Positions 36,578 through 46,041 of a stretch of 64,000 nt of DNA are shown piece by piece. The stretch spans positions 4,588,001-4,652,000 of the forward strand of contig OZ244981.1 of NCBI GenBank assembly GCA_965223085.1, read 5' to 3'. The notes under the pieces were generated by a model that did not search any database, was not told where the DNA came from, and saw only the letters and a program-made list of their open reading frames with translations. This DNA is from CBDCVO01 sp965223085 (GTDB lineage Bacteria; Pseudomonadota; Gammaproteobacteria; Ga0077536). The translations under genes and the position numbers were made by a program. The stretch's first letter is position 1. Each line of letters starts with the position of its first letter.

Positions 36578-36589
36578 GCTAAATACACG

Positions 36590-37270
36590 GCAGTGATCTG
36601 CTCGCGCTCGTGCCCCAATTCCCGGCTAATGACTAGCCGCGCATCCCGGTCGGCCGCCCGTTGTTCCGGACTCAGGGACGTCTTCACCGGACCGCCCGCC
36701 GCCGGGCAGGCCCATCCGGTGATTTCTTCGTATCGTCTCTGCGCATACGCGTGGTGTAGTCCGTGCATCCGGGAAAGTCCGGCGCGCACGGTGTCACGCT
36801 CGTAGATCCGCAGTTGCTGGACATAGCTACGATTACTCGGGATCAGCGATCCGAAGCCGGCCAGTTTCCACGCGCGGTCGAGCACGTTTCGCTGTGCTCC
36901 CAACCGGATCGGTATCACGCGCTCCTTCCCGCCTTTCGTCCAGCTCGGCTTCAGCACGATATGATCTGTGCGGTCGGCGAAGCTCGGCTGGAACTTGATC
37001 GCCTCCTCCCGGCGCAACCCGAAGGCTTGCTGCAGTTCCAGACTCATACGAACTGCGGATCGGTAACCCTGTCCAATTGCGACCGGGTGACGGATCTGGC
37101 CCTGGATTCATCGGCAATGAAACTGCGATCCGGAATGCCGTAGTGTTCGTTGGTTCGGGCAACGACGTTTTACTTGTCTACCTTCTGTGCCCACCAACGG
37201 ATCACGGCCATCCGATTCTTGATCGTCCCGATCGACCTGAATATGCCTGGTCACAGGCAACGCGAGCTTT
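36590..37270 (-). pseudogene. Degraded integrase (Integrase_1-like)
   Basis: Readable pieces on the - strand: N-terminal KLALPVTRHIQVDRDDQ, then NRMAVIRWWAQKVDK, a stop, IPDRSFIADESRARSVT, then a frame change into the catalytic part (MSLELQQAFGLRREEAIKF, WTKGGKERVIPIRLG, ISRELGHEREQITAVYL). At least one stop and two frameshifts are present. The last codons are replaced by the RIT right end. It probably belonged to an older integrative element. Confidence 0.72.
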
Positions 37271-38014
37271 CCTCTGCTGAGGTAGATCTCACGCAATCCA
37301 ACGTTCCCGTTTCCGGGTGGTTTTCGACAATGGTTAATACACCTCCTTTGAAGATTGCAAGGATAACCTGCAGTGGTTGATAAATGAGCGCTAAGCGGAT
37401 ATCGCTAAAAGGCCGCTCGCCGGTTGATTCGCTGACTGCCGCCAGAGAAGATGGACGCCCCGATCGGGTTGCCCGTTACTTGAAGATGGACCGCGGCTTT
37501 CGCCGATGCATCGATTACACGGTCCGAAGATGCCTTACTTGCCACTTTGCCGCAGTGGCCGCGGATAAATTCGTTGCCGTCGAGCCAGTATAAAGAGCGA
37601 CCGTTTCGCCGCGTTGGGAAATCCAATCACGAACGCGCGGCGTTTCCACCGTAATTCGCGTGGCATTCGCGAGGAGCCCGACGAGCTGCCCACAGGATAA
37701 GGGCCAGGCCAGGGCTCTGATTCCGTCCGCGTCACTACCCCGCTTCGCTTTGTAGTGACACGGACGTCCGTTCCGCAATTCGGTCGAACGCCGCTGACGG
37801 AAGACCTGATTGCCAGACCAGGCAAGGTGTCGATATTCGACAGTTGGCTACTTTTTGCTCAGTTGTTGCCCTGGGTAACACTCTAACGACTTTAAGTTCG
37901 GCGCGTAACGTCTTGTAGTTTTCCAGCACGGCACGCGATTGCGTTTTGATTACTTGCCAACACGGCTCCCGCTCAGAGGAGCTGAAGAACCGGACGCAAC
38001 AACAAATACCGCTG
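37271..38014. other. Gene-free debris between integrase relic and replication-like gene
   Basis: About 740 bases with only short, frameshifted frames on the - strand (for example RVRDWISQRGETVALYTG near 37,600 and MLENYKTLRAELKVVRVLP ending near 37,930). I do not recognise a family. These could be one decayed gene in several frames. Confidence 0.5.
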
Positions 38015-38833
38015 CTATCCGCGTTCAGAGTCTCTCGTGCGTTGCCGGATATTGAGCAATTTCTTAACCAACGGATTATCCAGATGCGCCGGGTCCGTCG
38101 GAAATTCGGAACTCCCGTCGCACCGCGTCAAAGCTGCGTCGACCTCGGCTTTACGCCGTCGCTGATGCGCTATCGTCAACGCTCCCTCCGGGGTAAACGT
38201 ACCGGCGCGCGCACGATTCACCAATCCCCTCAGGTAGGCCAGGACCGTGCTTTTGATCGCGTCCTTTTTCATGCTCGCGGCGAGCTCGTCGAGAAGTTGC
38301 TGCGCCAGTTCTTCGCCCAGCCCAGCAAGCTTCGCACCGGCTTCATCGCATTCTGCCTGCGAGAGCGCACGCGGATATTCCAGGTTCGATAAATCCCCAC
38401 TACCACCTGCTGCGACCTCCTGCGAAACCGCATCGACGTCGTGACTCGGAAGTGGTGGTGATTCTATATGGGTTCCAGTGGTGGTTCTTCGGGTGACACC
38501 GGTGTCAGGGGGCCGCTGACAACCGTGTCCGGGGAGCCTGTCACCGCTGTCAGGGGTGGGTGACAATTTGTCACCCCCTCCCAGTCGCAGGCGATAGCGG
38601 TTCGACCCGTCATTGCGATAACGCGGCTCAGATACCAATAAGCCATTCTCAATCAATGATTGTAGACCGCACCTGACGGTGCGCGTGGACACGTTGCATT
38701 TTTCGGCTATCGTCGCGACGCTCGGCCAGCAGACCCCGTCACCATCTGCCGCGTCGAACAACGCCATCAAAATTAGTTTCAGGTTTGGCGAAAGCCGTTG
38801 CTGCCACGCCCAGTTCATCGCCGCGATGCTCAC
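38015..38833 (-). CDS. Helix-turn-helix, replication-protein-like island gene
   Basis: A 272-residue protein. The N-terminus (about residues 10-80) is a winged helix like those of phage and island replication proteins (LSPNLKLILMALFDAADGDG, WPSVATIAEKCNVSTRTV). It is followed by a low-complexity Gly/Pro/Ser/Thr linker and a helical C-terminus. Its start overlaps the stop of the AlpA-like gene by 4 bases, so the two form an operon. A role in island replication or control is inference. Confidence 0.65.
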   Translation of the reverse strand: MSIAAMNWAWQQRLSPNLKLILMALFDAADGDGVCWPSVATIAEKCNVSTRTVRCGLQSLIENGLLVSEPRYRNDGSNRYRLRLGGGDKLSPTPDSGDRLPGHGCQRPPDTGVTRRTTTGTHIESPPLPSHDVDAVSQEVAAGGSGDLSNLEYPRALSQAECDEAGAKLAGLGEELAQQLLDELAASMKKDAIKSTVLAYLRGLVNRARAGTFTPEGALTIAHQRRRKAEVDAALTRCDGSSEFPTDPAHLDNPLVKKLLNIRQRTRDSERG

Positions 38834-39117
38834 CGACGTCGCGCGCGTGTCTCCTTCTTCGTGGGGCGTCCGGGCCGCCGTGACTTCGGGTCATCGGCCG
38901 AGGAATCGGATTCGGTAACCGTGAACTGCTCCAACCAGACGTGTACTGCGTGACGGGGCCACAGTCGATTACGACAGCCCGGCGGTTGAATACGCGGCGG
39001 TAGCGGTTTGCCGGCGGACAGCTTGTTGCGTAATCGTCCGAGTGAGATGCCCAGTAATCCGGCAATCTCGCCATCAGTGTAGTACTTCACATCATTCGAA
39101 GAGTGTTTTGTGCTCAC
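38830..39117 (-). CDS. AlpA/excisionase-like DNA-binding protein
   Basis: About 95 residues from GTG 39,117; the frame is open to 39,159. A single MerR/AlpA-like helix-turn-helix (YYTDGEIAGLLGISLGRLRN, then WPRHAVHVWLEQF) is followed by a basic tail (SRRPGRPTKKETRARRR). Such proteins regulate or direct excision of islands. It heads a two-gene operon. Confidence 0.62.
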   Translation of the reverse strand: MSTKHSSNDVKYYTDGEIAGLLGISLGRLRNKLSAGKPLPPRIQPPGCRNRLWPRHAVHVWLEQFTVTESDSSADDPKSRRPGRPTKKETRARRR

Positions 39118-39492
39118 GTCGCGTCTCCCTAACGTGCTTTCCTGTGATGCAGGAGACACATTGAGGCATTTGATCGCACGCCGGAGATACGAAAAATCCG
39201 TTCAGCTGCTGCCTTGCTTTTAACCTGGCGCTTAGAGTGTGCTTTAGAGGTGTGACGATAACAGCACACCAGAAAGGTGGTGCTGTTGGGAGCACGTTGG
39301 GGTGTGAGCTCAGTAATCCGCGGCGGCGGGCGGCTGAAAGGGAGTGCGAGTTAGCGTTAGCTCAGGTGGGAGCGAGAAGCCAAGCATCACTGGGTTTTCG
39401 ATTGCTCGATCCGAATGTCGCGGTGGATACCGAACTCGGTAGCCAATGTCGCCCGACAGCTTGGCGACCTCACGAAAGTGGACTTCTGAGCG
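39118..39492. other. Intergenic region with a strong hairpin
   Basis: No gene seen. An inverted repeat AACAGCACACC-AGAAA-GGTGGTGCTGTT spans 39,260-39,287 (about 11 pairs, one bulge). It has no T-tract, so an operator or processing hairpin is as likely as a terminator. It lies upstream of the AlpA-like operon and downstream of hipA. Confidence 0.5.
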
Positions 39493-40743
39493 CTAGAAAT
39501 CGAGCGCGGTGCAAAGGTCGTCGTGCTCGAAGGCGCTCGCCATGCGCTCGATCGCACCGCCTTGAAGACCGAGATTAGTCGCCACGCGGCGCCACTCGGA
39601 GACCGAACGCGCCACCTCCCGGGCAATCACACGTGCCGAGTCGCCGTCGAGCGCGAAATGCTCGGCGACGGATAACGCGAGCTGTATCGAGGCTTCGTTA
39701 TCGTCGAGATCCACCGCGGTCGACAGAAAGCGCGGTTTCAGGTCGACGGGAACGGGATTGAGATCGAACGCCGGGGAGAGCCGCCAACCTGCGGTGCCGT
39801 CGTACAAAAACCCGTGATTGCGCAGGTGATCGTCGGTGTTCGATATCAGAATCGAGAACGCGATCCGACGCCACAAGGCCTGCCGATCGGATTCCGACGA
39901 GGATCCATGCTGTCGCAGGGCATCCGCGATCTCGAGGTAGCTGCGCTGATCGCCATCGGTGGCACCCAGCATGCTCATGGCCGACAGGTAGGGCACCCGA
40001 TGCTCGCCATTGCGGTCAAACCGTCGCAGCATCAGAACCGATCGGTCGTCGATTCGCTCCAGTCGCCAGCTGGGCGTGTCGATACCCGCATGCGCGGCGA
40101 GCGTCAGGGCCACCGCTTCCCAGCGAACGATGTCGATGTCGTCATCGCGCTTCGGGAACTTGGCGATCGCCAATTGGCCGTCCATATCCACGACCGACGC
40201 TTTGGGTCGCGCGCCGCCCAATGAGGAGCCCGGAGCCAACAGCAGCGCGAGCAGGGCGTCATCGTCCTCATCGAACACCCGATCGCTGGCGGCAAGCAGG
40301 CGCGGCAGTTCGATGAGTGGGGGCACCGCGTCACGATTCGCGTCGCCCAGAAAGTCGCCGTCCGGCTCGCTCTTGAAGCGCAGGGCACCCTGCCGCGAAC
40401 GATCGCTCACACGCAACAAATAGTCGAGTTCAGTCAGAGTCCGCGGCGGTCTTTCCTCAGCGCGCGCGGCACGGCGTTCGGCCCGACCCATGAGCGCACG
40501 CCCCCAACGATCCGGCGCCGAGTCGCCCAGTGCACCGAAGATGGCCCGGCCAGCGCCGGTGTGATGCGCGCCTGCACCGAGGGCGAGGGCGGGCTCCAGG
40601 GCAAATCGCTCGTCATCGTCCAGCCAGGCATCCTCGTATCGGAACGTGGCGCTTTCGCGGCCTTGACGCACCCGTGTCCACAGGTGACCGACTAAGCGAT
40701 CGTCGTCGCCCAGCGCGACGTAGACCAAAGTCTCGCGGTCCAC
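39493..40743 (-). CDS. hipA: HipA-like serine/threonine kinase toxin
   Basis: Toxin kinase of a HipBA module; HipA of E. coli phosphorylates glutamyl-tRNA synthetase and causes growth arrest. It has 416 residues. An N-terminal HipA_N domain is followed by a kinase core with SSLGGARPKASV (nucleotide loop), catalytic Asp in ISNTDDHLRNHGF and metal Asp in LSPAFDLNPV. The GTG start overlaps the hipB stop (TAGTG). Intact by sequence. Confidence 0.9.
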   Translation of the reverse strand: MDRETLVYVALGDDDRLVGHLWTRVRQGRESATFRYEDAWLDDDERFALEPALALGAGAHHTGAGRAIFGALGDSAPDRWGRALMGRAERRAARAEERPPRTLTELDYLLRVSDRSRQGALRFKSEPDGDFLGDANRDAVPPLIELPRLLAASDRVFDEDDDALLALLLAPGSSLGGARPKASVVDMDGQLAIAKFPKRDDDIDIVRWEAVALTLAAHAGIDTPSWRLERIDDRSVLMLRRFDRNGEHRVPYLSAMSMLGATDGDQRSYLEIADALRQHGSSSESDRQALWRRIAFSILISNTDDHLRNHGFLYDGTAGWRLSPAFDLNPVPVDLKPRFLSTAVDLDDNEASIQLALSVAEHFALDGDSARVIAREVARSVSEWRRVATNLGLQGGAIERMASAFEHDDLCTALDF

Positions 40744-41069
40744 TAGGTCTTGGTCTCTCGTCCGCGCGTCCGAATACGCTGTGGCAACAGCTCATCGCCG
40801 AGATCTCGACCGACGTCGTCGTGACGAACGTCGGCCACAGCACCTAGGCGTTCGGCCAGCCCCAGGATGAAGAGCAGCGTCGCCAGGGTGCCGATCGACA
40901 CCCCGGGCTCGCCTTTCTCCGCCTTGGACAGAGTGGTGCGACTGATGCCGGCCCGCTCCGCCATAACCTGGGTGGGGATGCGGCGGCGGCGGCGGGCATC
41001 ACGAAGATCGGCACCGAGCTTGCGCAGCGCGCGGGCCGCCGGAATCGGGAGAGAATGTGGGGTAGCCAT
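40743..41069 (-). CDS. hipB: HipB-like antitoxin
   Basis: A 108-residue Xre/Cro-type helix-turn-helix protein (IPTQVMAERAGISRTTLSKA) that would bind HipA and repress the operon. It precedes and overlaps hipA. Inverted repeats just upstream of its start are candidate operators. Confidence 0.88.
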   Translation of the reverse strand: MATPHSLPIPAARALRKLGADLRDARRRRRIPTQVMAERAGISRTTLSKAEKGEPGVSIGTLATLLFILGLAERLGAVADVRHDDVGRDLGDELLPQRIRTRGRETKT

Positions 41070-41075
41070 GCTTTT

Positions 41076-41158
41076 GTCTATAAAAATGGACGGTAAAATA
41101 GATATGGGGTATTATTCTACGCATTAAATGTCAAACAGGCTATCATGGAAACCTGTTT
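41076..41158. promoter_or_regulatory. Inverted repeats upstream of hipBA (candidate operators)
   Basis: GTCTAT-AAAA-ATGGAC (41,076-41,091, one mismatch) lies 7 bases before the hipB start, and AAACAGG-N12-CCTGTTT (41,133-41,158) a little further upstream. HipB-type antitoxins usually self-regulate through such palindromes. The second repeat could instead serve the divergent CD-NTase gene. Confidence 0.5.
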
Positions 41159-41225
41159 ACGTCCAGTATTCTGTTCGCTACCTAGCCTAAGGCTCGCGAA
41201 ATTGAACCGTAACGAGATCTGATCC

Positions 41226-41772
41226 ATGACCCCCAACGCCCGTTTTCAGGAGTTTCTGAAGGACATCGAGCCGAGCTCGACTACCAAATCCAATGCCTCG
41301 AGCGCGCACACACGCCTGCGCTCGACCCTCGAACACGACGAAGATTTCCGGCCGTTTCATCGCCACACGTTCTTATCCGGCTCATACAAACGCGACACCG
41401 CGATACGGCCGCGGGTGAAGAACGGCAACGCCGAGCGTCCGGACATCGACATCATCGTGGTCACCATGCACAACACCTACGACAATCCGGTTTCCGTCGT
41501 CGACGCAGTGCACCGCCGTGTTGACACGGCACTACACGCCGACGAACCGCCAGGCCCGGTTGGTCTCGGTGTCATCGGCGCTGGCCGACATGGACGTAGT
41601 GCCGCTAATCGATCCTTACGATGACGGTACGTACTACATTGCCGATCGCCTGCAGCAGAGCTGGCTTCGTACCGATCCGCCTGGTTATACGACGTGGACC
41701 ACGCAGATGAACCAGGCGACCAACGAGCGATTCAAGCGACTCGTCAAGCTGTTCAAGTGGTGGCGGCGAGAA
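41226..41772 (+). pseudogene. CD-NTase (cGAS/DncV-like nucleotidyltransferase) relic
   Basis: The 5' part of a cyclic-oligonucleotide synthase of CBASS-type defence. Frame 1 has the active-site GS motif and first acids (LSGSYKRDTAIRPR, then PDIDIIVV). A frameshift near 41,525-41,545 moves the reading to TNRQARLVSV, ALADMDVVPLID (third acid) and the SMODS-type NQATNERFKRLVKLFKWWRR. The gene then stops abruptly at about 41,772, where an antisense urtC fragment begins. No effector gene remains. Family call is from motif order. Confidence 0.75.
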
Positions 41773-42108
41773 AACAAACATGAAGTCCGGAAGTTCCGGA
41801 TGACCGTAAACACCCCTGGCGCCAATCTGGCGCATGAGGTACATGCCCATGGCGTAACCGCCGAGCGCAAAGAACGCGCCGTGGCCGAGGCTCAATATCC
41901 CGCAATAGCCCCACACCAGGTCCAAAGCGATCGCCAGTAAGGCATAACACAAGTACTTGCCGAGCAGCGTCACGGTGAGCGTGGAGAAGTGAAACGGCGA
42001 GCTTTCGGCTACGCACAGGTTCGCGATCGGCACGATGATGAGCGTGCCGGTCAGTAGCATGAGCATGATGCTGCCGCCCCGATCGCTGGCATAAAACCGC
42101 GCCAGCAC
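41773..42108 (-). pseudogene. urtC: Urea ABC transporter permease UrtC, 5' fragment
   Basis: GTG start two bases after the urtB stop. Only about 110 residues remain: a membrane N-terminus and the branched-chain permease signature DLVWGYCGILSLGHGAFFAL followed by GARGVYGHPELPDFM. After that the sequence runs into the reverse strand of the CD-NTase relic and the frame turns into nonsense. Confidence 0.8.
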
Positions 42109-42110
42109 GA

Positions 42111-43130
42111 CTAATCCTGCGCCGCGCTGCCGCGCTGCGGGAACAAGCCACGCGGCCGCTTCTGAATGAACAGGATGATGAAAACCAGGATCGATATCCT
42201 GGCAACAACCGCGCCGAATTGAGGCTCGAGGATCTTGTTTATCACGCCCAGCGACATGCCCGCGAGCATGGTGCCCCACAGGTTGCCAACGCCACCGAAC
42301 ACGACAACCATGAATGAGTCGACAATGTAGCCCTGCCCGAGGTTCGGGCCGACGTTGGTGAGCTGAGACAAGGCGACGCCCGCGACCCCTGCGATCCCCG
42401 ATCCAAGCCCGAAGGTCAGCATGTCGACACGCGCGCAGCGAATGCCCATGGCCTGCGCCATGGCGCGGTTCTGGGTGACGGCACGCACCTCGAGGCCGAG
42501 GCGTGTACGCTTGAGAATGTACAGGAGCGCGCAGAAAACCAGTGCGGTGAAGACCAGAATGTACAGGCGATTCAGTGTGAATGAGAGACCCTGTACGAGA
42601 TCAATCGACCCGCTCATCCACTGCGGCGTTGCCACGGAGCGGTTGAGCGGCGAAAAAATCGAACGCACGGTTTGTTGTAGGACCAGGCTGATGCCAAACG
42701 TTGCAAGCAGAGTCTCCAATGGCCGCCCGTAGAGGAAACGGATGATGCCCCGCTCGATCGCGACCCCGGTCAGTCCTGAAACCAAGAACGCCGCCGGGAT
42801 GGCCACGAACAGCGACCATTGAAGCTGATCGGGCAGCAGGAGCTGAACCACATAGGTGGTATACGCGCCGAGCATAATCAGCTCGCCATGCGCCATATTG
42901 ATCACGCCCATCACGCCGAAAGTGATCGACAAGCCGATAGCCGCGAGCACGAGGACCGAGCCGAGACTCAGACCGAAAAACATCGTTTCAATCAGTTGGT
43001 AGCTGGCCACAGTGCGCTCGATTTGATCGAGCGCGTGCCGGGCGGCATCGCGCCCATGCGAGCCGGCGTCCTCGGATTCCGCGATCGCCGTTAGTTTGGC
43101 GCGAACGTTCGCGATGGTCGGCTTCAGACC
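42111..43130 (-). pseudogene. urtB: Urea ABC transporter permease UrtB, 3' portion
   Basis: About 340 residues covering the full LivH-like permease domain (FFGLSLGSVLVLAAIGLSIT, GVMGVINMAHGELIMLGAYT, VVVFGGVGNLWGTMLAG) and a short piece of the periplasmic N-terminal domain (ANVRAKLTAIAESEDAG). The rest of the N-terminal domain is missing, and the upstream sequence is an enoyl-CoA hydratase fragment in the same orientation. It is read as part of a longer open frame from 43,430, but that N-terminus is out-of-frame hydratase. Confidence 0.82.
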
Positions 43131-43449
43131 CGCCTCAATCCCACGAATGCCGGAATATGGCTCCCATAGTGGTTCGTGACGCCGAGTGCGTCCCTGCCCG
43201 GGTCGTAGAGCCATCCTCGGTGGCATTTTCGAAGTGCTCCAGGCCATCCGAGAAATCGAAGCCGCCACAGAAACTGTCGCCGGCACCTTCCAGCACGATG
43301 ACGCGGATCTCATTATCCAAATTCGCGTCTTCCAGCGCCGAACACAGGCCATCGACCATGTCGTTGCGCAACGTGTCGTATTTGGCGGGTCGAGGCAGCC
43401 GGAGTGCGGCGATGCGCCCGTTCTTCTCACAAACCACCGGGTCGGTCAT
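43131..43449 (-). pseudogene. Enoyl-CoA hydratase/isomerase, 5' fragment with frameshift
   Basis: Starts MTDPVVCEKNGRIAALRLPR and has the first crotonase oxyanion-hole region (GAGDSFCGGFDFSDGL). Near 43,210 the meaningful frame shifts to YDPGRDALGVTNHYGSH and IPAFVGLRR, then the sequence passes into urtB. About one third of a normal gene. Transcribed divergently from tetR. Confidence 0.75.
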
Positions 43450-43492
43450 GTCTGCGGATCTCCGTTTATTGGCACCGAGCAATCTCGTTTCT

Positions 43493-43602
43493 TACCGAAT
43501 GGTATGCTATATACAACCTTTCGGTAAGATGTCAATAGCGTGTATTTAACTATATATTTACTGTTTACATAGGGAAAGTTAATGTAGTCTTACCGTACGG
43601 TA
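43493..43602. promoter_or_regulatory. Two TetR-type operators in the divergent promoter region
   Basis: TACCGAATGGTA (43,493-43,504) and the perfect palindrome TACCGTACGGTA (43,591-43,602) share the same half-sites; TTTCGGTAAGA (about 43,520) is a further half-site. The second overlaps the tetR start codon. This fits repression of tetR itself and of the divergent hydratase gene. Confidence 0.68.
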
Positions 43603-44252
43603 TGTATGCGAGACGAGAATTGGCAAAAAATACGCGCGAACACCTGCTTCAAGTCGCCCGGCGTCACTTTGCGCAGAAAGGTTTTTCCGGCACCAGCATT
43701 GCCGGCATTGCCGCTGAGCTGGGGTTGAGCAAACAAGCTCTACTGCACCACTTCGGCACCAAGAAGAAGCTCTATGGGGAGGTGCTGAAAGACATTTCGG
43801 CCCGCTACGTCACGAGGATATTTCAGACGCAAGTGGAGATTTCCGACCCGCGCCTGCTGCTCGAGGAACTCATGATCGACCAGCTGAACGCCCAATCTGA
43901 CGACAAGGAGGACGCTCAAGTCGTCACGCGCGAACTCATGGACAACCAGAGCCGCGCCGAGCATGCGACACAGTGGTACTTAAAACCTTTCTTGGATGCG
44001 CTCGTAGCAATCGTTAAACGCATCCCCGGACAGGAAGAGCTCACGCACCCCGAAGCGCTGGCAATCGTGTATCAGTTCCTGGGCGCCATCAACTACATTG
44101 TCATGTCAGAACCGACATTGACGCAGATGTTCGGCAAAGAGGCGTTCGACGAACTGTGTGAAGCGTATCCGGCGCAGCTGAGACGGTTGATCGAGTCCCG
44201 TTTCGAGGCCGGGAAGCAGCAACAGGATTATCGCGAGCGCCAGACATCGTGA
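43602..44252 (+). CDS. TetR/AcrR-family transcriptional regulator
   Basis: A 216-residue repressor. N-terminal TetR helix-turn-helix FSGTSIAGIAAELGLSKQALLHHFGTK region, and a TetR_C-type ligand domain. It is placed between an acyl-CoA hydratase remnant and an AidB-type acyl-CoA dehydrogenase remnant, so it probably once sensed an acyl-CoA. Palindromic operators overlap its start. Confidence 0.88.
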   Translation: MYARRELAKNTREHLLQVARRHFAQKGFSGTSIAGIAAELGLSKQALLHHFGTKKKLYGEVLKDISARYVTRIFQTQVEISDPRLLLEELMIDQLNAQSDDKEDAQVVTRELMDNQSRAEHATQWYLKPFLDALVAIVKRIPGQEELTHPEALAIVYQFLGAINYIVMSEPTLTQMFGKEAFDELCEAYPAQLRRLIESRFEAGKQQQDYRERQTS

Positions 44253-44267
44253 ATCCGGAGCCATTCC

Positions 44268-45913
44268 ATGAAAAATCAAACTTACAAACCGGCGAAAGAT
44301 TTCGTCTCCGTGTATCCGACGCCGCCGTCGGGCCACGGGCGTCCAACTCATCAAGTCACGAACATGCCGCCGGAACTGCCCGATCAGAACCTCTTCCTTG
44401 GCGATGAGGTCCTGGTGGGATCCTGTGACCGCGAAGAAATTGAATGGGCCCGTCCCCGGGCTGAAAACCTTGGAGCAATTACCGGCAGTCGACGATGCCG
44501 GGAACTGGCACGTATCGCCAACGAACTCAAGCCGGTGCTCAGAACTCACGACAGAATCGGACGCCGCATCGATTTTGTCGAGTTTCACCCCGCCTATCAC
44601 GAGTTGACCGCCGAGATCTACCGCTCGGAGGTTCATTCGCTGGCGTAGACGACCACCGAAACGCGCCCGCACACGGCCAGAACCGTCCTGTTCTATCTGT
44701 GGAATCAGGTCGAGAACGGCATCGTCGGCTGTGCGAATCTCATGTCTTTCGCAGTCGTGCCTTTGTTGCGAAGCGATCCGGAGATTGGCGATCGGTGGCT
44801 AGGGAAAATTCTTTCGAACGAGTACGACCCGCGGCCGCTGCAGGCGGACGACACACGGGCGGTCCCTACCGGGAATGAACGGGAATACGTTCTGTCGGGA
44901 CACAAGTTCTTCGTCTCCGCCCCGATGAGTGACATCGTGCTGCTGACAGCGACGACCGATAACGGCGTGAGCCTCTTCATTGCGCCGCGGACCCTCGCGG
45001 ACGGCAGCCGCAACAGCATCCATATTCAGCGGCTCAAGAACAAGCTCGGCAACGAATCCAACGCGAGTTCGGAAGTCGAGCTCGACGACACCATCGCCTA
45101 CCGCATCGGCGAAGACGGGCACGGTATTCGCCAGTTCATCAAGTACATGACGCATTACATCAGGATGGGGCTGTCGACCGGCTCGGCCGGCATCATGCGC
45201 TACGCCCTGACGCTGGCGTTACACCACACCGGCAACCGCAGCGCCTTCGGTAAAACGATCCGCGACTTGCCGCAAATGCAGAACGCCCTGGCGGATCTCG
45301 CGATTGAAACCGAAGCGGCTTTTCTGCTGGGCTTGAGAGCGGCGACCGCCACCGATGACTCCCGCACGAGCGAAGCGGACAAACTGCTCAACAGGATCCT
45401 AGTCCCCGTCGCGAAATACTGGAATTGCCGGCGCGCAGGCGCGGTGACGCTCGAGGCCATGGAGTGTCATGGTGGCATGGGCTACGTGGAAGAGCAGACC
45501 ATCGCCCGCCTCTATCGGGAGGCACCGCTGAACAGTATCTGGGAAGGCACATCCGCGATGATGGGTCTGGACATGATTCGTGCGTTCGATGCCTTGCCGG
45601 GAACGCGGGAGGCGCTCTTTCAAGAAATCAAATCGGCGATCGGAGCCGATCAGTATTTCGACGCTTACGTCAGAACACTGGAAAAGGAACTGGATGGCGC
45701 CGATGGCACGATGGAGCCGCATGCGCGACGGCTGATGTCCATGATCGCCCAGGCGCTGCAGGCAGCCTGCTCATCCGCCAGTCGACGCAAGGGGTCGCCG
45801 ATACGTTCTGCGCCTCACGGCTTAGTGGTGAATGGGCGCGTGAATTGGGTACTTTGAAAGAAACGGGCACGGCGCTGCGGCGGATCGTCGATAGAGCGGC
45901 GCTCAGTCAGTAG
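44268..45913 (+). pseudogene. AidB-like acyl-CoA dehydrogenase, broken
   Basis: Reads as an AidB-family flavoprotein (LFYLWNQVENGIVGCANLM, SGHKFFVSAPMSD, RLKNKLGNESNASSEVEL, MECHGGMGYVEEQ). Three lesions: an in-frame TAG at 44,646 where a Trp codon is expected after HSLA; a loss of about 25 residues around 44,850 that removes the MTEKQGGSD flavin-binding motif; and a frameshift near 45,770, after which the true C-terminus (TFCASRLSGEWARELGTL) continues to 45,913. Non-functional. Confidence 0.85.
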
Positions 45914-46041
45914 CCGGATTCTCCGTAAAAGCGGTCGCCGCGGCGGGCCTACAGCACCTGGAGGCTGAGAGGACAATCCCGCCAAGGCTTCCACTGCCGG
46001 GATCTCGAAATAAATCCATAAATACAAATAGTTATGTATCT

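Larger units (their letters stand above)
32013..36589 (-). mobile_element. Recombinase-in-trio (RIT) element with nested IS481
   Basis: Three overlapping tyrosine recombinase genes on the - strand (the first one broken) flanked by long imperfect inverted repeats, the hallmark of RIT elements. Left repeat 32,013-32,107; right repeat from 35,285 to 35,376, continuing after the IS481 copy at 36,585-36,589. Without the IS and its duplicated target the element is about 3.4 kb. The right end lies in the 3' end of an older integrase gene. Exact ends are uncertain by a few tens of bases, because a near-palindrome with the same half-site lies just outside the left end (31,993-32,012). Confidence 0.75.

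Noticed and set aside
42111..43430. A single 439-residue transporter protein starting at 43,430
   Set aside because: The first about 100 codons are an out-of-frame reading of an enoyl-CoA hydratase, as the neighbouring frame shows crotonase motifs.
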